DNA of 64,000 nt from contig JANNWG010000074.1 of assembly GCA_031414695.1 (NCBI GenBank), positions 1 to 64,000 of the forward strand, in the 5' to 3' direction. Shown here piece by piece: positions 16,978 through 25,376 of the stretch. Each line of letters opens with the position of its first letter. Positions within the stretch are counted from its first letter, which is position 1. The position numbers were made by a program, and so were the translations under genes. The notes below the pieces were generated by a model. That model worked only from the letters and a program-made list of their open reading frames with translations, made no database searches and was not told the origin of the DNA. Source of the DNA: UKL13-2 sp031414695 (GTDB lineage Bacteria; Pseudomonadota; Gammaproteobacteria; Burkholderiales; Usitatibacteraceae).

Positions 16978-17744
16978 TATTTCGCTCCCATGCGAATCGC
17001 GCCATCGAGGCGTATGACCGTGCCATTTAGCACTTCATTTTCAACAATATGCTTTGCCAGCGCGGCGTATTCCTCAGGTGTACCCAAGCGCGAAGGGAAG
17101 GGCACTTGTGCGCCTAGTGAGGCGCGTACTTCGTCACTCATTCCCTGCAGCATCGGCGTATCAAAAATACCGGGGGCGATGGTGACGACGCGTACGCCAA
17201 ATTTTGCAAGCTCGCGCGCGATGGGTAGTGTCATGCCGTTTACGCCGGCTTTTGATGCCGCATAGGCTGCCTGCCCAATTTGGCCTTCAAATGAGGCGAC
17301 AGAGGATGTATTAATAATCACGCCGCGTTCGCCTGATGCGCTCGGCATTTGTGTGCTCATGGCGTGCGCAGCCAGACGGATGACGTTAAATGTGCCAATG
17401 AGGTTAATCGACACTGTGCGCGAAAAATTAGCCAATGAGTGTGGCCCAGCTTTGCCCACCACACGCTCACCCGGTGCAACACCTGCGCAATTGACAACAC
17501 CATGAATGCCGCCAAATGCGGTTGTGCATAGGTCAACGGCAGCTTGTACGCTGGTTTCATCGGTAACGTTAGTCTCAATGAATCGCGCATTAACCCCAAT
17601 AGCGTTAGCAATAGCATTACCGCTGTCTTTATTAAGGTCGGCGATAACAATATTGGCACCGTTAGCGGCGAAAAGTTTGGCTGTTGCCGCGCCTAACCCT
17701 GAGCCACCACCTGCAACGAGGAAGGTATGATTACTAAATTGCAT
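16977..17744 (-). CDS. 3-hydroxyacyl-CoA dehydrogenase type II (HSD10-like SDR)
   Basis: This 255-residue SDR has GGGSGLG (12-18), NCAGVAPGERVVGK, S148 and the YAASK pair Y161/K165. The long NCAGVAPG insert and APGIFDTPMLQG are hallmarks of the HSD17B10/HADH2 group, which oxidises 3-hydroxyacyl-CoAs including 3-hydroxy-2-methylbutyryl-CoA from isoleucine. It is the promoter-proximal gene of the branched-chain block: upstream lies a 100-bp gap, downstream the IVD gene overlaps it by TAATG. A 3-hydroxybutyryl-CoA role is an alternative. Confidence 0.9.
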   Translation of the reverse strand: MQFSNHTFLVAGGGSGLGAATAKLFAANGANIVIADLNKDSGNAIANAIGVNARFIETNVTDETSVQAAVDLCTTAFGGIHGVVNCAGVAPGERVVGKAGPHSLANFSRTVSINLIGTFNVIRLAAHAMSTQMPSASGERGVIINTSSVASFEGQIGQAAYAASKAGVNGMTLPIARELAKFGVRVVTIAPGIFDTPMLQGMSDEVRASLGAQVPFPSRLGTPEEYAALAKHIVENEVLNGTVIRLDGAIRMGAK

Positions 17745-17844
17745 GAGACATAACTTTCATTTTTACTTAAGATGAAAATTATAGCCCTCTGCGGTGTTGC
17801 GGTGGGTAAGCTGATTGTCTGATCAGTAATCGTCATTGGACGAC

Positions 17845-19212
17845 TTAGCGGCCAAACAATCCTCTTAATAAATCAACTGGATTCGGTTTCTTTTCTTCTT
17901 TTGGCGCTTGCCGCTCTTGGCGCTCTTGACGGCTGTTACCAGCATCCCCAAAGCCGCCAAGCATGGATGAGAAAGTAGATTTCACGCGAACCTTGGTTTG
18001 CCAATCAGGCGCCCAAGTTATTTTGGGGTCAGTTGGCCGTGGTGGGAAAGCAAAAAATGCCTCGCTGCCATAGCCAATCATGCGTAGCATCGCGCCGCCG
18101 TCTTGACCAAAAATACCTTTTGGTATCGCGCATTTTGTGGCACTAGCATTGAGGATAACTTTTTCGTTAATCCATTTATCAATATTGGTATTGGATTGAT
18201 AATCCATAAGACCAAAACCAAAATCCGCGACCTCACTTGAAGTCCAGACAATCATTTCGCTAGAATCACGACCGTCTGATTTGCCGCCCATGGCAGAAAT
18301 AAAGTAGCCGCGAGCATGCGGAACTGTGCGCCACTCGAGGCCGAATCCGCCGTCATTCTTAGTTTGTTGTAGTTCTATTTTGGGCATCAAATCTTGCGGG
18401 GCGTTGAGGCTGACCTTAAATGATTCAGGTATGCCGCTGCCGACAAATTTGTGTTCGCCAACGAGTGAGGCGGTGTCGGGTACTTTGCGGTCATCGTCTT
18501 TATTTGGCCAAGACGGATGCCCTGGCTGTGCGCGTGCACCTCGTGTCGTCGAGCCGCGCATGACGAAAAATTTAGCAAAATCCTCTATGCTCGCCGTGGC
18601 CGCATCTAGCGTGCGTGGTTGTCCAGCCCGTATCGTCTCGCCACAGCCCCAATAAACCGATATTTTGCCTTTGGGTTTTTCAAATGTAGGATCAATTGGT
18701 TTGTCTTCAGTGGGCTCATAGGCGACTGGCTTGTCGGGAATAAGCGCTAACAGCTTTAATGATTCACCTAAATTAAAACCCGCTGGAATAGCTTGCGTCG
18801 CCTCACTAAGCGAGCGATTTTGATTCGTCGTGACTGACACGTCCACAAATTTACCGATACCAAAACTCATTGCTTGGGCATTGCCAAACGTATTGCCACG
18901 GTCTGATGCACCGCCAACTGCTCCACGCGCTAATCCGCCTAATGCACCAAAGAGCCCACCGGATTGCCCGCCTTGTGCAGCAGCGCCCATCATGCCAGCC
19001 CCAGGAATATCGCTGCTACTTGTCGCCACATCAATGTAGGCGAGCGCGATCGGCGGCTTTACAATTTGGGCGCTAGATTTAGCTGGTGCCGCTGCTTTCG
19101 TGGCGGGCTTGGTCTGCGCGATTGCAGGCAAAATTGAGACACAACAAATGAGTGCAACGGCGCGTGCAATTTCAGCGTGGCGTGGAAGCGATGCTGTCGA
19201 GTTGGTTTGCAT
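17845..19212 (-). CDS. Secreted protein of unknown function
   Basis: I choose ATG 19210-19212 because AGGA lies 6 nt before it; earlier in-frame starts (19218, 19251) have no well-placed Shine-Dalgarno. The 455-residue product begins with a Sec signal (AVALICCVSILPAIAQ), then an Ala/Pro/Lys linker. A Gly/Ala-rich segment follows (GMMGAAAQGGQSGGLFGALG), then a domain with WGCGE and a repeated pattern of Trp/Gly strands including GYGSEAFFAFPPRP. The C-terminal tail is charged (RQERQERQAPKEEKKPNP). No domain is recognised. It appears to be monocistronic. Periplasmic or surface location is inferred from the signal only. Confidence 0.7.
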   Translation of the reverse strand: MQTNSTASLPRHAEIARAVALICCVSILPAIAQTKPATKAAAPAKSSAQIVKPPIALAYIDVATSSSDIPGAGMMGAAAQGGQSGGLFGALGGLARGAVGGASDRGNTFGNAQAMSFGIGKFVDVSVTTNQNRSLSEATQAIPAGFNLGESLKLLALIPDKPVAYEPTEDKPIDPTFEKPKGKISVYWGCGETIRAGQPRTLDAATASIEDFAKFFVMRGSTTRGARAQPGHPSWPNKDDDRKVPDTASLVGEHKFVGSGIPESFKVSLNAPQDLMPKIELQQTKNDGGFGLEWRTVPHARGYFISAMGGKSDGRDSSEMIVWTSSEVADFGFGLMDYQSNTNIDKWINEKVILNASATKCAIPKGIFGQDGGAMLRMIGYGSEAFFAFPPRPTDPKITWAPDWQTKVRVKSTFSSMLGGFGDAGNSRQERQERQAPKEEKKPNPVDLLRGLFGR

Positions 19213-19305
19213 AAACATTCCTAGTTTGTCGATTTGATAAAAACATAACAAACTAATTATTACGCGTAAACGATGGCTGACGCTATCGTTTAAGTCACAG
19301 CGCTA

Positions 19306-19950
19306 TCACTCAATCGCGGTATGGCGCGTGCCAACTTTAACAAGGGCTGACATCTTGTCAGAACCGGCGGCGGCTAACCCTTCGGCAACACTGTTACGAT
19401 CCGCGTAACTTCGATTTTGGCTGACCTTCCATTTACATTCAAGCCGTGTGATGTCGATTTCGATGCCAACGATTGCCTTCACGGTTGACGCCATAAAGTC
19501 AGATGGCGCATCGCTGACTTTCCATGGCTTAAGCTGTGATGCCTCTTGGGTATCGGTAGCAAGGTTTAAGTGCCGCATTAGCCACTGCGTATCATCAATA
19601 ACGCGCAATTTGCCATGTGCATGTACGACAACGTAATTCCATGTCGGCACAACTTTGCCATGCTCTTTTTTAGACGCATACCATGATGGTGTGATGTAGG
19701 CTTGCTCACCTTGAAAAATTACTAGCACCTCAGCACCAGCGTTTTTCGAAAGTGGATTGGCACGCGCGACGTGTCCCATCAGTGTGCCATTGGCGTTATG
19801 GGCATCACGATTAGCGTCAATACTTAACGGAATGTGATTGCCAACAAGACCTGCCTCACTTTTGTTGATGATCGTGGCTAATGCATGATTGCGCATTACG
19901 TCATGTATGACGTCAATACGCGTTTCTTCAAAATGGGCGGGATTGTACAT
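19306..19950 (-). CDS. PaiB-family FMN-binding protein
   Basis: This 214-residue protein matches the PaiB / FMN-binding split-barrel family. It begins MYNPAHFEETR and contains GNHIPLS, GHVARANPL, and the signature AYITPSWYASK followed by VPTWNYVVVHAHG. Family members bind flavin and some are described as negative regulators of sporulation and protease genes in Bacillus. In proteobacteria the role is not well defined, and there is no DNA-binding motif that I can see. It starts 15 nt downstream of glnS on the same strand, so co-transcription is likely. Confidence 0.88.
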   Translation of the reverse strand: MYNPAHFEETRIDVIHDVMRNHALATIINKSEAGLVGNHIPLSIDANRDAHNANGTLMGHVARANPLSKNAGAEVLVIFQGEQAYITPSWYASKKEHGKVVPTWNYVVVHAHGKLRVIDDTQWLMRHLNLATDTQEASQLKPWKVSDAPSDFMASTVKAIVGIEIDITRLECKWKVSQNRSYADRNSVAEGLAAAGSDKMSALVKVGTRHTAIE

Positions 19951-19965
19951 AGCGCGTTTTAATCA

Positions 19966-21750
19966 TTATGACGTTGCCGTCCAAGAATCCTTCAACGTTA
20001 CGGCGCGGTTCCACACGGGTTTGTCGTTGGAAAAATCATGACGATCCGCCACAAAATAGCCGTGGCGCTCAAACTGAAAGGTGTCTTCTGGTGAAGCGGT
20101 TTTTAATGACGGCTCTAAATAGGCGCGGATGATTTTTTTGCTCTCAGGATTCAAATCATCGAGAAAATTATCGCTATCGCGTCCGGGGTAGGGCGTTTTA
20201 AATAAGCGATCAAATAATCTGACTTCTGCTGCATGCGCGTGTGTAGCCGACAGCCAATGAATATTGCCTTTGACTTTAACGCTATCTGCGCCCGCCGAGC
20301 CAGATTTGGTGTCGGGCAAATATTCAGCAAGCACCTTCACCACATTGCCCGCGCTATCCTTTTCGCAACCTGTGCATTTGATGACAAAGCCATAGCGTAG
20401 CCTGACCATATTGCCGGGGAAGAGTCGAAAAAAGCCTTTTGCTGGTGTCTCTTCAAAATCTTCACGCTCAATCCATAGCATTCGCGTAAAAGGCATTTCG
20501 CGTTTGCCAAGTTCTGGTTTGAGCGGGTGATTTGGCGCGAGACATGTTTCTGTCTGCGTCGCATCATAGTTGGTGATTTCGAGCTGAATTGGGTTCAACA
20601 CGGCGACACGACGTAAGCAATTGGTATTCATGACTTCGCGTTGGCAATCTTCAAACACGCTCATGTCAATCCATGAGTCCGTCTTTGATACGCCAGTACG
20701 CTCTGCATATAAATGAAAGCCTTGTGGCGTAAAGCCGCGTCTGCGAGCGCCAATAATAGTCGGCAAACGCGGGTCATCCCAACCTGTGACGTGACCTTGA
20801 TCGACCAGTTGTTTTAAATTACGTTTACTGGTGACGATGTAAGTGAGATTGTGTCGTGAAAATTCAATTTGCTTTGGCAGCGGGTGTAACAGCTCGCCAA
20901 TTTCAGCAAGTTTTGCGAGCAGCCAATCGTACCAAGGTCGCTGATCCGCAAATTCAAGGGTGCAAATGGAGTGGGTAATGTTTTCCAGCGCGTCTTCAAT
21001 CGGGTGAGCGAAGGCGTACATCGGATAGATGTGCCATTTGTCGCCTTGGCGGTGATGATGTGCGTGCTTGATGCGATAAATGGCGGGATCACGCAGATTG
21101 ATATTGGGCGATGCCATATCAATTTTGGCGCGCACAATGTGTGCACCTTCGGCGTGAAGTCCGTCTCGCATGTCGCGAAATAATTGCGAATTTTCGGCCA
21201 CGCTTCGATTGCGATAAGGCGAATTTATACCTGCTTCGGTCAGTGTGCCGCGCGTGGCGCGCATTTCATCGGCGGATTGCGAATCTACATAGGCATCACC
21301 GTGTTCAATCAAGTGTTCAGCGAAACGATACATCGCATCAAAATAATCACTCGCAAAATAAATCGGCGCTGCCGTATTGCCAATCGCGACGTCGGCACCC
21401 AGCCAGCGAACCGAATCAATAATGCCATCGACATATTCTTGTTCTTCTTTCTCAGGGTTTGTGTCGTCAAAACGTAAATGACATACGCCGCCATACTCAC
21501 GTGCTAGTCCAAAATTCAGCAATATCGATTTGGCATGACCAAAATGCAAATAGCCGTTGGGCTCCGGTGGAAAGCGCGTGCGGATTTTTGCGGCGTCATG
21601 TGGCGCATTTGCTTGCATTGATGCGGCGCCTGGCGTACCAGACCACCGGCGCGCCGCATAAGCATTCGCCGCTAAATCAGCGTCAATGATATTTTTAATA
21701 AAGTTACTGAGCTTAGTAGCGGGTGAATCAGATTCGGGATGGTGTGACAT
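19966..21750 (-). CDS. glnS: Glutaminyl-tRNA synthetase
   Basis: This class I aminoacyl-tRNA synthetase charges tRNA-Gln. The 594-residue chain has the catalytic motif PPEPNGYLHFGHAKS (61-75; HFGH is the HIGH motif), LRFDDTNPEKE, the second signature VTSKRN in place of KMSKS, and GWDDPRLPTIIGARRRGF, which is specific to GlnRS. The C-terminal beta-barrel anticodon domain is complete. Encoding GlnRS is typical of gamma- and betaproteobacteria, many of which lack the GatCAB route for Gln. The start ATG is clean and paiB follows by 15 nt. Confidence 0.96.
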   Translation of the reverse strand: MSHHPESDSPATKLSNFIKNIIDADLAANAYAARRWSGTPGAASMQANAPHDAAKIRTRFPPEPNGYLHFGHAKSILLNFGLAREYGGVCHLRFDDTNPEKEEQEYVDGIIDSVRWLGADVAIGNTAAPIYFASDYFDAMYRFAEHLIEHGDAYVDSQSADEMRATRGTLTEAGINSPYRNRSVAENSQLFRDMRDGLHAEGAHIVRAKIDMASPNINLRDPAIYRIKHAHHHRQGDKWHIYPMYAFAHPIEDALENITHSICTLEFADQRPWYDWLLAKLAEIGELLHPLPKQIEFSRHNLTYIVTSKRNLKQLVDQGHVTGWDDPRLPTIIGARRRGFTPQGFHLYAERTGVSKTDSWIDMSVFEDCQREVMNTNCLRRVAVLNPIQLEITNYDATQTETCLAPNHPLKPELGKREMPFTRMLWIEREDFEETPAKGFFRLFPGNMVRLRYGFVIKCTGCEKDSAGNVVKVLAEYLPDTKSGSAGADSVKVKGNIHWLSATHAHAAEVRLFDRLFKTPYPGRDSDNFLDDLNPESKKIIRAYLEPSLKTASPEDTFQFERHGYFVADRHDFSNDKPVWNRAVTLKDSWTATS

Positions 21751-22081
21751 GGCTTTTTAGGGAATGAAATCAAGTGATATTTTTATGATGCTGTATTTTC
21801 GCCTGTATTCGCACGCTTTAGCGCACACGTGCGATTGCCATAAGCAAAATTGCAATGTGCAATATCGGCGGGCACTTTGGAGAATATATGCTCTAAAGTG
21901 CCCGTCAATAAACGGCTTTTCGTTTTAAACTATGCGATACGAATCGCTAACATTGCACATGCTGAAAGTCGTCAGAATGTTTCACATCACGCTTGAAATC
22001 GTAGTGCAAAAAAGACTAATATCTTAACAGTCGTGCCCCGCCATTGAAGGCATTGTTTATCAACTTATAGGAGCGAACATC
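21751..22081. other. Divergent intergenic region, glnS / 36-residue ORF
   Basis: This 331-bp region carries promoters for two divergent genes but no recognised hexamers. It contains an inverted repeat TCGCACG-N12-CGTGCGA (21809-21834), repeat copy D, and a well-formed Shine-Dalgarno TAGGAG at 22068-22073 for the small ORF. No gene of useful length is present. Confidence 0.55.
21854..21920 (-). repeat. Palindromic repeat family 1, copy D (reverse orientation)
   Basis: The arms ATATCGGCGGGCACTTTGGAG and CTCTAAAGTGCCCGTCAATA pair around a short loop (21862-21910). The conserved flank, read on the minus strand, is AAAAGCCGTTTATTGACGGG, so this copy is inverted relative to the other six. It lies in a divergent promoter region, where a transcription terminator role is unlikely. 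Confidence 0.85.
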
Positions 22082-22192
22082 ATGAGTAAAGCCAAAGACA
22101 CCAAGAAAGAAACAAAGAAAACCGCCGCTAAAACGCCCAAAGAAAAAAAAGAAGCGAAAAAATTGAAGAAAGATGAGCGTACTCGGCTTTAG
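22082..22192 (+). CDS. 36-residue Lys-rich small protein
   Basis: The ATG at 22082 follows AGGAG with an 8-nt spacer, and the frame ends at TAG 22190-22192. The product has about 40 percent lysine (starting MSKAKDTKKETKKTAAK) with repeated K-E/K-K pairs and no hydrophobic segment. It is probably a soluble, nucleic-acid-associating or disordered peptide. It has its own divergent intergenic region and a hairpin downstream, which supports a real monocistronic gene. The function is unknown, and its size makes it easy to miss in routine annotation. Confidence 0.65.
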   Translation: MSKAKDTKKETKKTAAKTPKEKKEAKKLKKDERTRL

Positions 22193-22222
22193 TCGGCTTA
22201 ATTCGGCTTTAGTCGACTTTAC
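22183..22222 (+). repeat. Two 20-bp tandem repeats over the small ORF's stop codon
   Basis: Units TCGGCTTTAGTCGGCTTAAT (22183-22202) and TCGGCTTTAGTCGACTTTAC (22203-22222) differ at three positions. The first includes the stop codon of the 36-residue ORF. This is likely a slippage duplication at the 3' end. Confidence 0.75.
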
Positions 22223-22227
22223 TCAGC

Positions 22228-22260
22228 AAATAGCGCATGTTGAAAAAACGTGCGCTATTT
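22228..22260. terminator. Bidirectional hairpin between convergent genes
   Basis: Arms AAATAGCGCA (22228-22237) and TGCGCTATTT (22251-22260) are perfect complements. The hairpin lies between the small plus-strand ORF and the 3' end of the minus-strand transporter gene. Flanking A- and T-rich ends on both strands fit a factor-independent terminator, though the U-run is short. Confidence 0.6.
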
Positions 22261-22282
22261 TCATGGCGTAATGCAAATTTTA

Positions 22283-23578
22283 TTAATTTGCGTCGATGGC
22301 AGCGTCTCTGCCACGAGCTTCGTTTACCCGCGTTAAAGCAACCATCGCCGCTATAAAAAACACCCCAGTAAGCAACATTGCCAAACGGTGATTGCCGCCA
22401 CTTGCCCATGACACTGCACCGTAGGTGAGTGGCCCCATGACCGCGGCAAAACGGGTGGCCACACCCCAGAGCCCAAAAAATTCGCCTGCACGATTTTCCG
22501 GTGAAAAGTACGCCACCATCGCACGCCCTGCTGATTGGCTGGAGCCCATCGCGATGCCAGCTAAATTGGCAGACACCCAAAATAAACTCGGCGTGGTGGC
22601 AAACCAAGCGAAGCCAACCATCGCGACCCACAACAGTAGCGACAACATTAGCGCACGTTTTTTGCCAATGGCGTCCTGTACGTAGCCGAAACCGAATGCG
22701 CCAATGCAGGCTGTGACGTTGACCACTAGCACCAACATGAGTGTGTCTTTGGTTTTGAAGCCCATCACTTCTTGAGCGTAAATAGCGGCCAGTGTGATGA
22801 TGGTTGCGACACCTGCCTGATACAATGCGCCGCAGAGAAACATGGCTTGTAGGTCGCGATAGTGGCGCGCTTCTCTAGCCGTTGCTAACAAACGTGTCCA
22901 GGCGCTTATGGTGTCAATAGAAGTCGCAGCAACTGCGCGTTCTTTTAACCAGATAAAAGTTATGGATGCGCCAACAAGATACACGCCGGCCGTAATCAAA
23001 TTGGTCATTGGCACGGCATCACTTGTTTTAATACCACGTGATTCAGCGTATGTAATCCACGCCAAACATAATCCAAGTGCTAATAGTCCGCCTACATAGC
23101 CTAAACTCCAACCCCAACCAGAGACCTTGCCCATGGACTCGGGTCTGGCAAGTTCTGGCAAGAATGCGGCAGCGACATTCTCGCCAATTGCATAGCAAAA
23201 GTTTGAAATAATAATGCACACTATCGCTAAGGCAATCGTGCCTTCATGGGCGAAATACAGGCCTGATGTTGCCGTAATACAGCCAAAGGTAACGGTCATG
23301 AGCACTCGCTTTTTAGCTGCCCTTGCATCTGCGTATGCGCCAATTAAGGGACCCAATACCATTACGGCTGAGTACGACACGGCTAATGTCGCGGTCCATA
23401 AAAATGTCGCCCAAGCCTCTCCTTTAGCGATGATAGAGACAAAGTAGGCGTTAAATACGGCCGTTAAAATAACAGTTGTATAACCTGAATTGGCAAAGTC
23501 ATACATTGACCAAGCAAAAACTTCTCGCTTAGCGACGCCCGTTTTGAGGGCTGGGTGGTTGGCTGGTTGCGTATCCAT
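22283..23578 (-). CDS. MFS transporter, UMF1/Atg22-like
   Basis: This 431-residue inner-membrane protein has about 12 predicted hydrophobic helices. It starts with WSMYDFANSGYTTVILTAVF, and the matching W-x-x-YD-x-ANS motif together with KVSGWGWSLGYVGG are characteristic of the UMF1 (vacuole effluxer Atg22-like) branch of the major facilitator superfamily. In yeast the family exports amino acids from the vacuole; bacterial substrates are largely unknown. It is monocistronic on the minus strand, with a terminator-like hairpin shared with the convergent small ORF. Confidence 0.85.
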   Translation of the reverse strand: MDTQPANHPALKTGVAKREVFAWSMYDFANSGYTTVILTAVFNAYFVSIIAKGEAWATFLWTATLAVSYSAVMVLGPLIGAYADARAAKKRVLMTVTFGCITATSGLYFAHEGTIALAIVCIIISNFCYAIGENVAAAFLPELARPESMGKVSGWGWSLGYVGGLLALGLCLAWITYAESRGIKTSDAVPMTNLITAGVYLVGASITFIWLKERAVAATSIDTISAWTRLLATAREARHYRDLQAMFLCGALYQAGVATIITLAAIYAQEVMGFKTKDTLMLVLVVNVTACIGAFGFGYVQDAIGKKRALMLSLLLWVAMVGFAWFATTPSLFWVSANLAGIAMGSSQSAGRAMVAYFSPENRAGEFFGLWGVATRFAAVMGPLTYGAVSWASGGNHRLAMLLTGVFFIAAMVALTRVNEARGRDAAIDAN

Positions 23579-23677
23579 GGGCTTATGTTAACTGAGCAAT
23601 GCGAAGTAACGTTGCTAGTTGTGGTCTAAGTTAGATTTATGTGGCCGCAGACTGCGACTGTGAGTGCGAATGGTTGG

Positions 23678-25345
23678 CTATGCCGCGTATCCTGGAATAT
23701 TCGCCTCATCGACCAAATCAATCTGTGCGCTGTCTAAAAACTGTTTGGCATATTGCAAATAGACTTTTTCACGCACAAAGATATCAAACAGATCGGGGTC
23801 GATATGGCCGTTTAGTTTGAATTTACCGAGGATATGTAGTGACTCAGACAAGGTTTTGCCTGGCTTGTAGGGACGGTCTTTAGCAGTTAAGGCTTCGAAT
23901 ATGTCAGCAATGCCCATAACACGGGCCTGCACGCTCATTTGCTCACGTGTGAGACCGCGTGGATAACCTTTGCCGTCCATGCGCTCATGATGGCCGCCGG
24001 CATATTCTGGAACATTTCTCAAATGCGTTGGCCAAGGCAGTGCGTCAAGCATTTTGTTGGTCGCAATAATGTGATGGTTAATGATTTCGCGCTCAGGCTG
24101 TGTGAGCGTGCCGTAGGGAATATTTAGGTTATCGCGCTCGTCATTTGAAAGGAAATTCTCAATTTGACCTTGTTCATTTTTGAATGCATACGTTGCAATA
24201 CGATTAACGCGTGCTTGATCGTCAGGACTCATGCGTTCACCGCCAATATTTACGCGGCGAATAAAGGCTTGATCGTCGCTAAGCCTTTGGATATGTTGGT
24301 TATAGTCTGTTTTAGCACGCTCAGCTGATTCTTCGTCACCCAACTGCCTGACCGCAATTTTTGCGCGTAGCATTTCTATTTCTGCATCACGTTTTAATAT
24401 TTCAAAGCGTTGCGTCACGTGTTGCACGCGGTCAAAAATAGTCTCAAGTTTGGTGGCTTTATCGACAACATGCACAGGTGTTGTTATTTTGCCGCAGTCA
24501 TGCAGGAGACCAGCGATTTTTAATTCGTAGCGATCCTTATTGGACATCGTAAAGCTCGCTAATGAGCCATTTGTTGCCGCTGCTGCTGCCTCAGCCAACA
24601 TCATAGTAAGGGTTGGCACGCGCTCGCAATGCCCGCCTGTGTAGGGCGATTTTTCGTCAATGGCGGTGTTAATTAGCGCAATTAACGATTCAAATAAATC
24701 CTCTAATTGCGTAATCAACATGCGGTTAGTCAAAGCAATCGCTGCTTGTGATGCGAGTGACTCCGCTAAACGTTGATCCTCAACGGTAAAAGGTGTAACG
24801 ATTTTATTGTGGTCTTGCGCGTTAAGCAGTTGCAGTACGCCGATGATTTCACCTTCGTGATTTTTCATCGGTATGGTTAAAAACGAAGTTGAGCGGTAAC
24901 CCGTTTTTTGATCAAACGCGCGCGTGCCCGTGAAGTCAAAGCCTTCAGCCGTGTAAGCGTCTGCAATGTTGACAGTCTCGTCGTGCAATACAGCGTAAGC
25001 CGCCACCATACTATTATTCGGTTTACCGCTGGCATCGTGCAGTGGAATCGGATAAAACGGTACCGCTGCACCTGTTGTTCCGCCCATAGCTATATTTAGA
25101 CTGTCGTTTAAGACTATTTCAAATTTGAGTTTGTCATCAACGATACGATAAAGCGTGCCGCCATCGGCGTTTGTAATATTTTTAGCAGCAGTGAGAATGG
25201 TTTCAAGTAATTTATCGAGATTTTTTTCTTGACTGAGGGCGACGCCGATGCGATTTAAATACTCGAGTGCAGTAAAAAGCTTACCGCTCGCGCCATCTTC
25301 TGAAAAATGACGGCTGATATTCGTAGCTTCGGCGTGCGATGTCAT
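23678..25345 (-). CDS. GAF-HD-GYP protein, probable cyclic-di-GMP phosphodiesterase
   Basis: This 555-residue protein combines an N-terminal GAF domain (about 28-210, with TGYRSTSFLTIP and GVLQLLNA) and an HD-GYP domain. Metal and signature residues are visible: H239 in GGHCERV, HDCGK (282-286), and HHERMDGKGYP (452-462). HD-GYP proteins hydrolyse c-di-GMP or related cyclic dinucleotides. A helical insertion of roughly 110 residues (about 300-413) separates the HD motif from the GYP half, far longer than in compact HD-GYP domains. It follows the GAF-GspE gene by 31 nt, so both are probably co-expressed; their GAF domains share the TGYR motif. Confidence 0.9.
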   Translation of the reverse strand: MTSHAEATNISRHFSEDGASGKLFTALEYLNRIGVALSQEKNLDKLLETILTAAKNITNADGGTLYRIVDDKLKFEIVLNDSLNIAMGGTTGAAVPFYPIPLHDASGKPNNSMVAAYAVLHDETVNIADAYTAEGFDFTGTRAFDQKTGYRSTSFLTIPMKNHEGEIIGVLQLLNAQDHNKIVTPFTVEDQRLAESLASQAAIALTNRMLITQLEDLFESLIALINTAIDEKSPYTGGHCERVPTLTMMLAEAAAAATNGSLASFTMSNKDRYELKIAGLLHDCGKITTPVHVVDKATKLETIFDRVQHVTQRFEILKRDAEIEMLRAKIAVRQLGDEESAERAKTDYNQHIQRLSDDQAFIRRVNIGGERMSPDDQARVNRIATYAFKNEQGQIENFLSNDERDNLNIPYGTLTQPEREIINHHIIATNKMLDALPWPTHLRNVPEYAGGHHERMDGKGYPRGLTREQMSVQARVMGIADIFEALTAKDRPYKPGKTLSESLHILGKFKLNGHIDPDLFDIFVREKVYLQYAKQFLDSAQIDLVDEANIPGYAA

Positions 25346-25376
25346 TGTTAGTTATGTATGCGGTCGTTTGCCGTTC

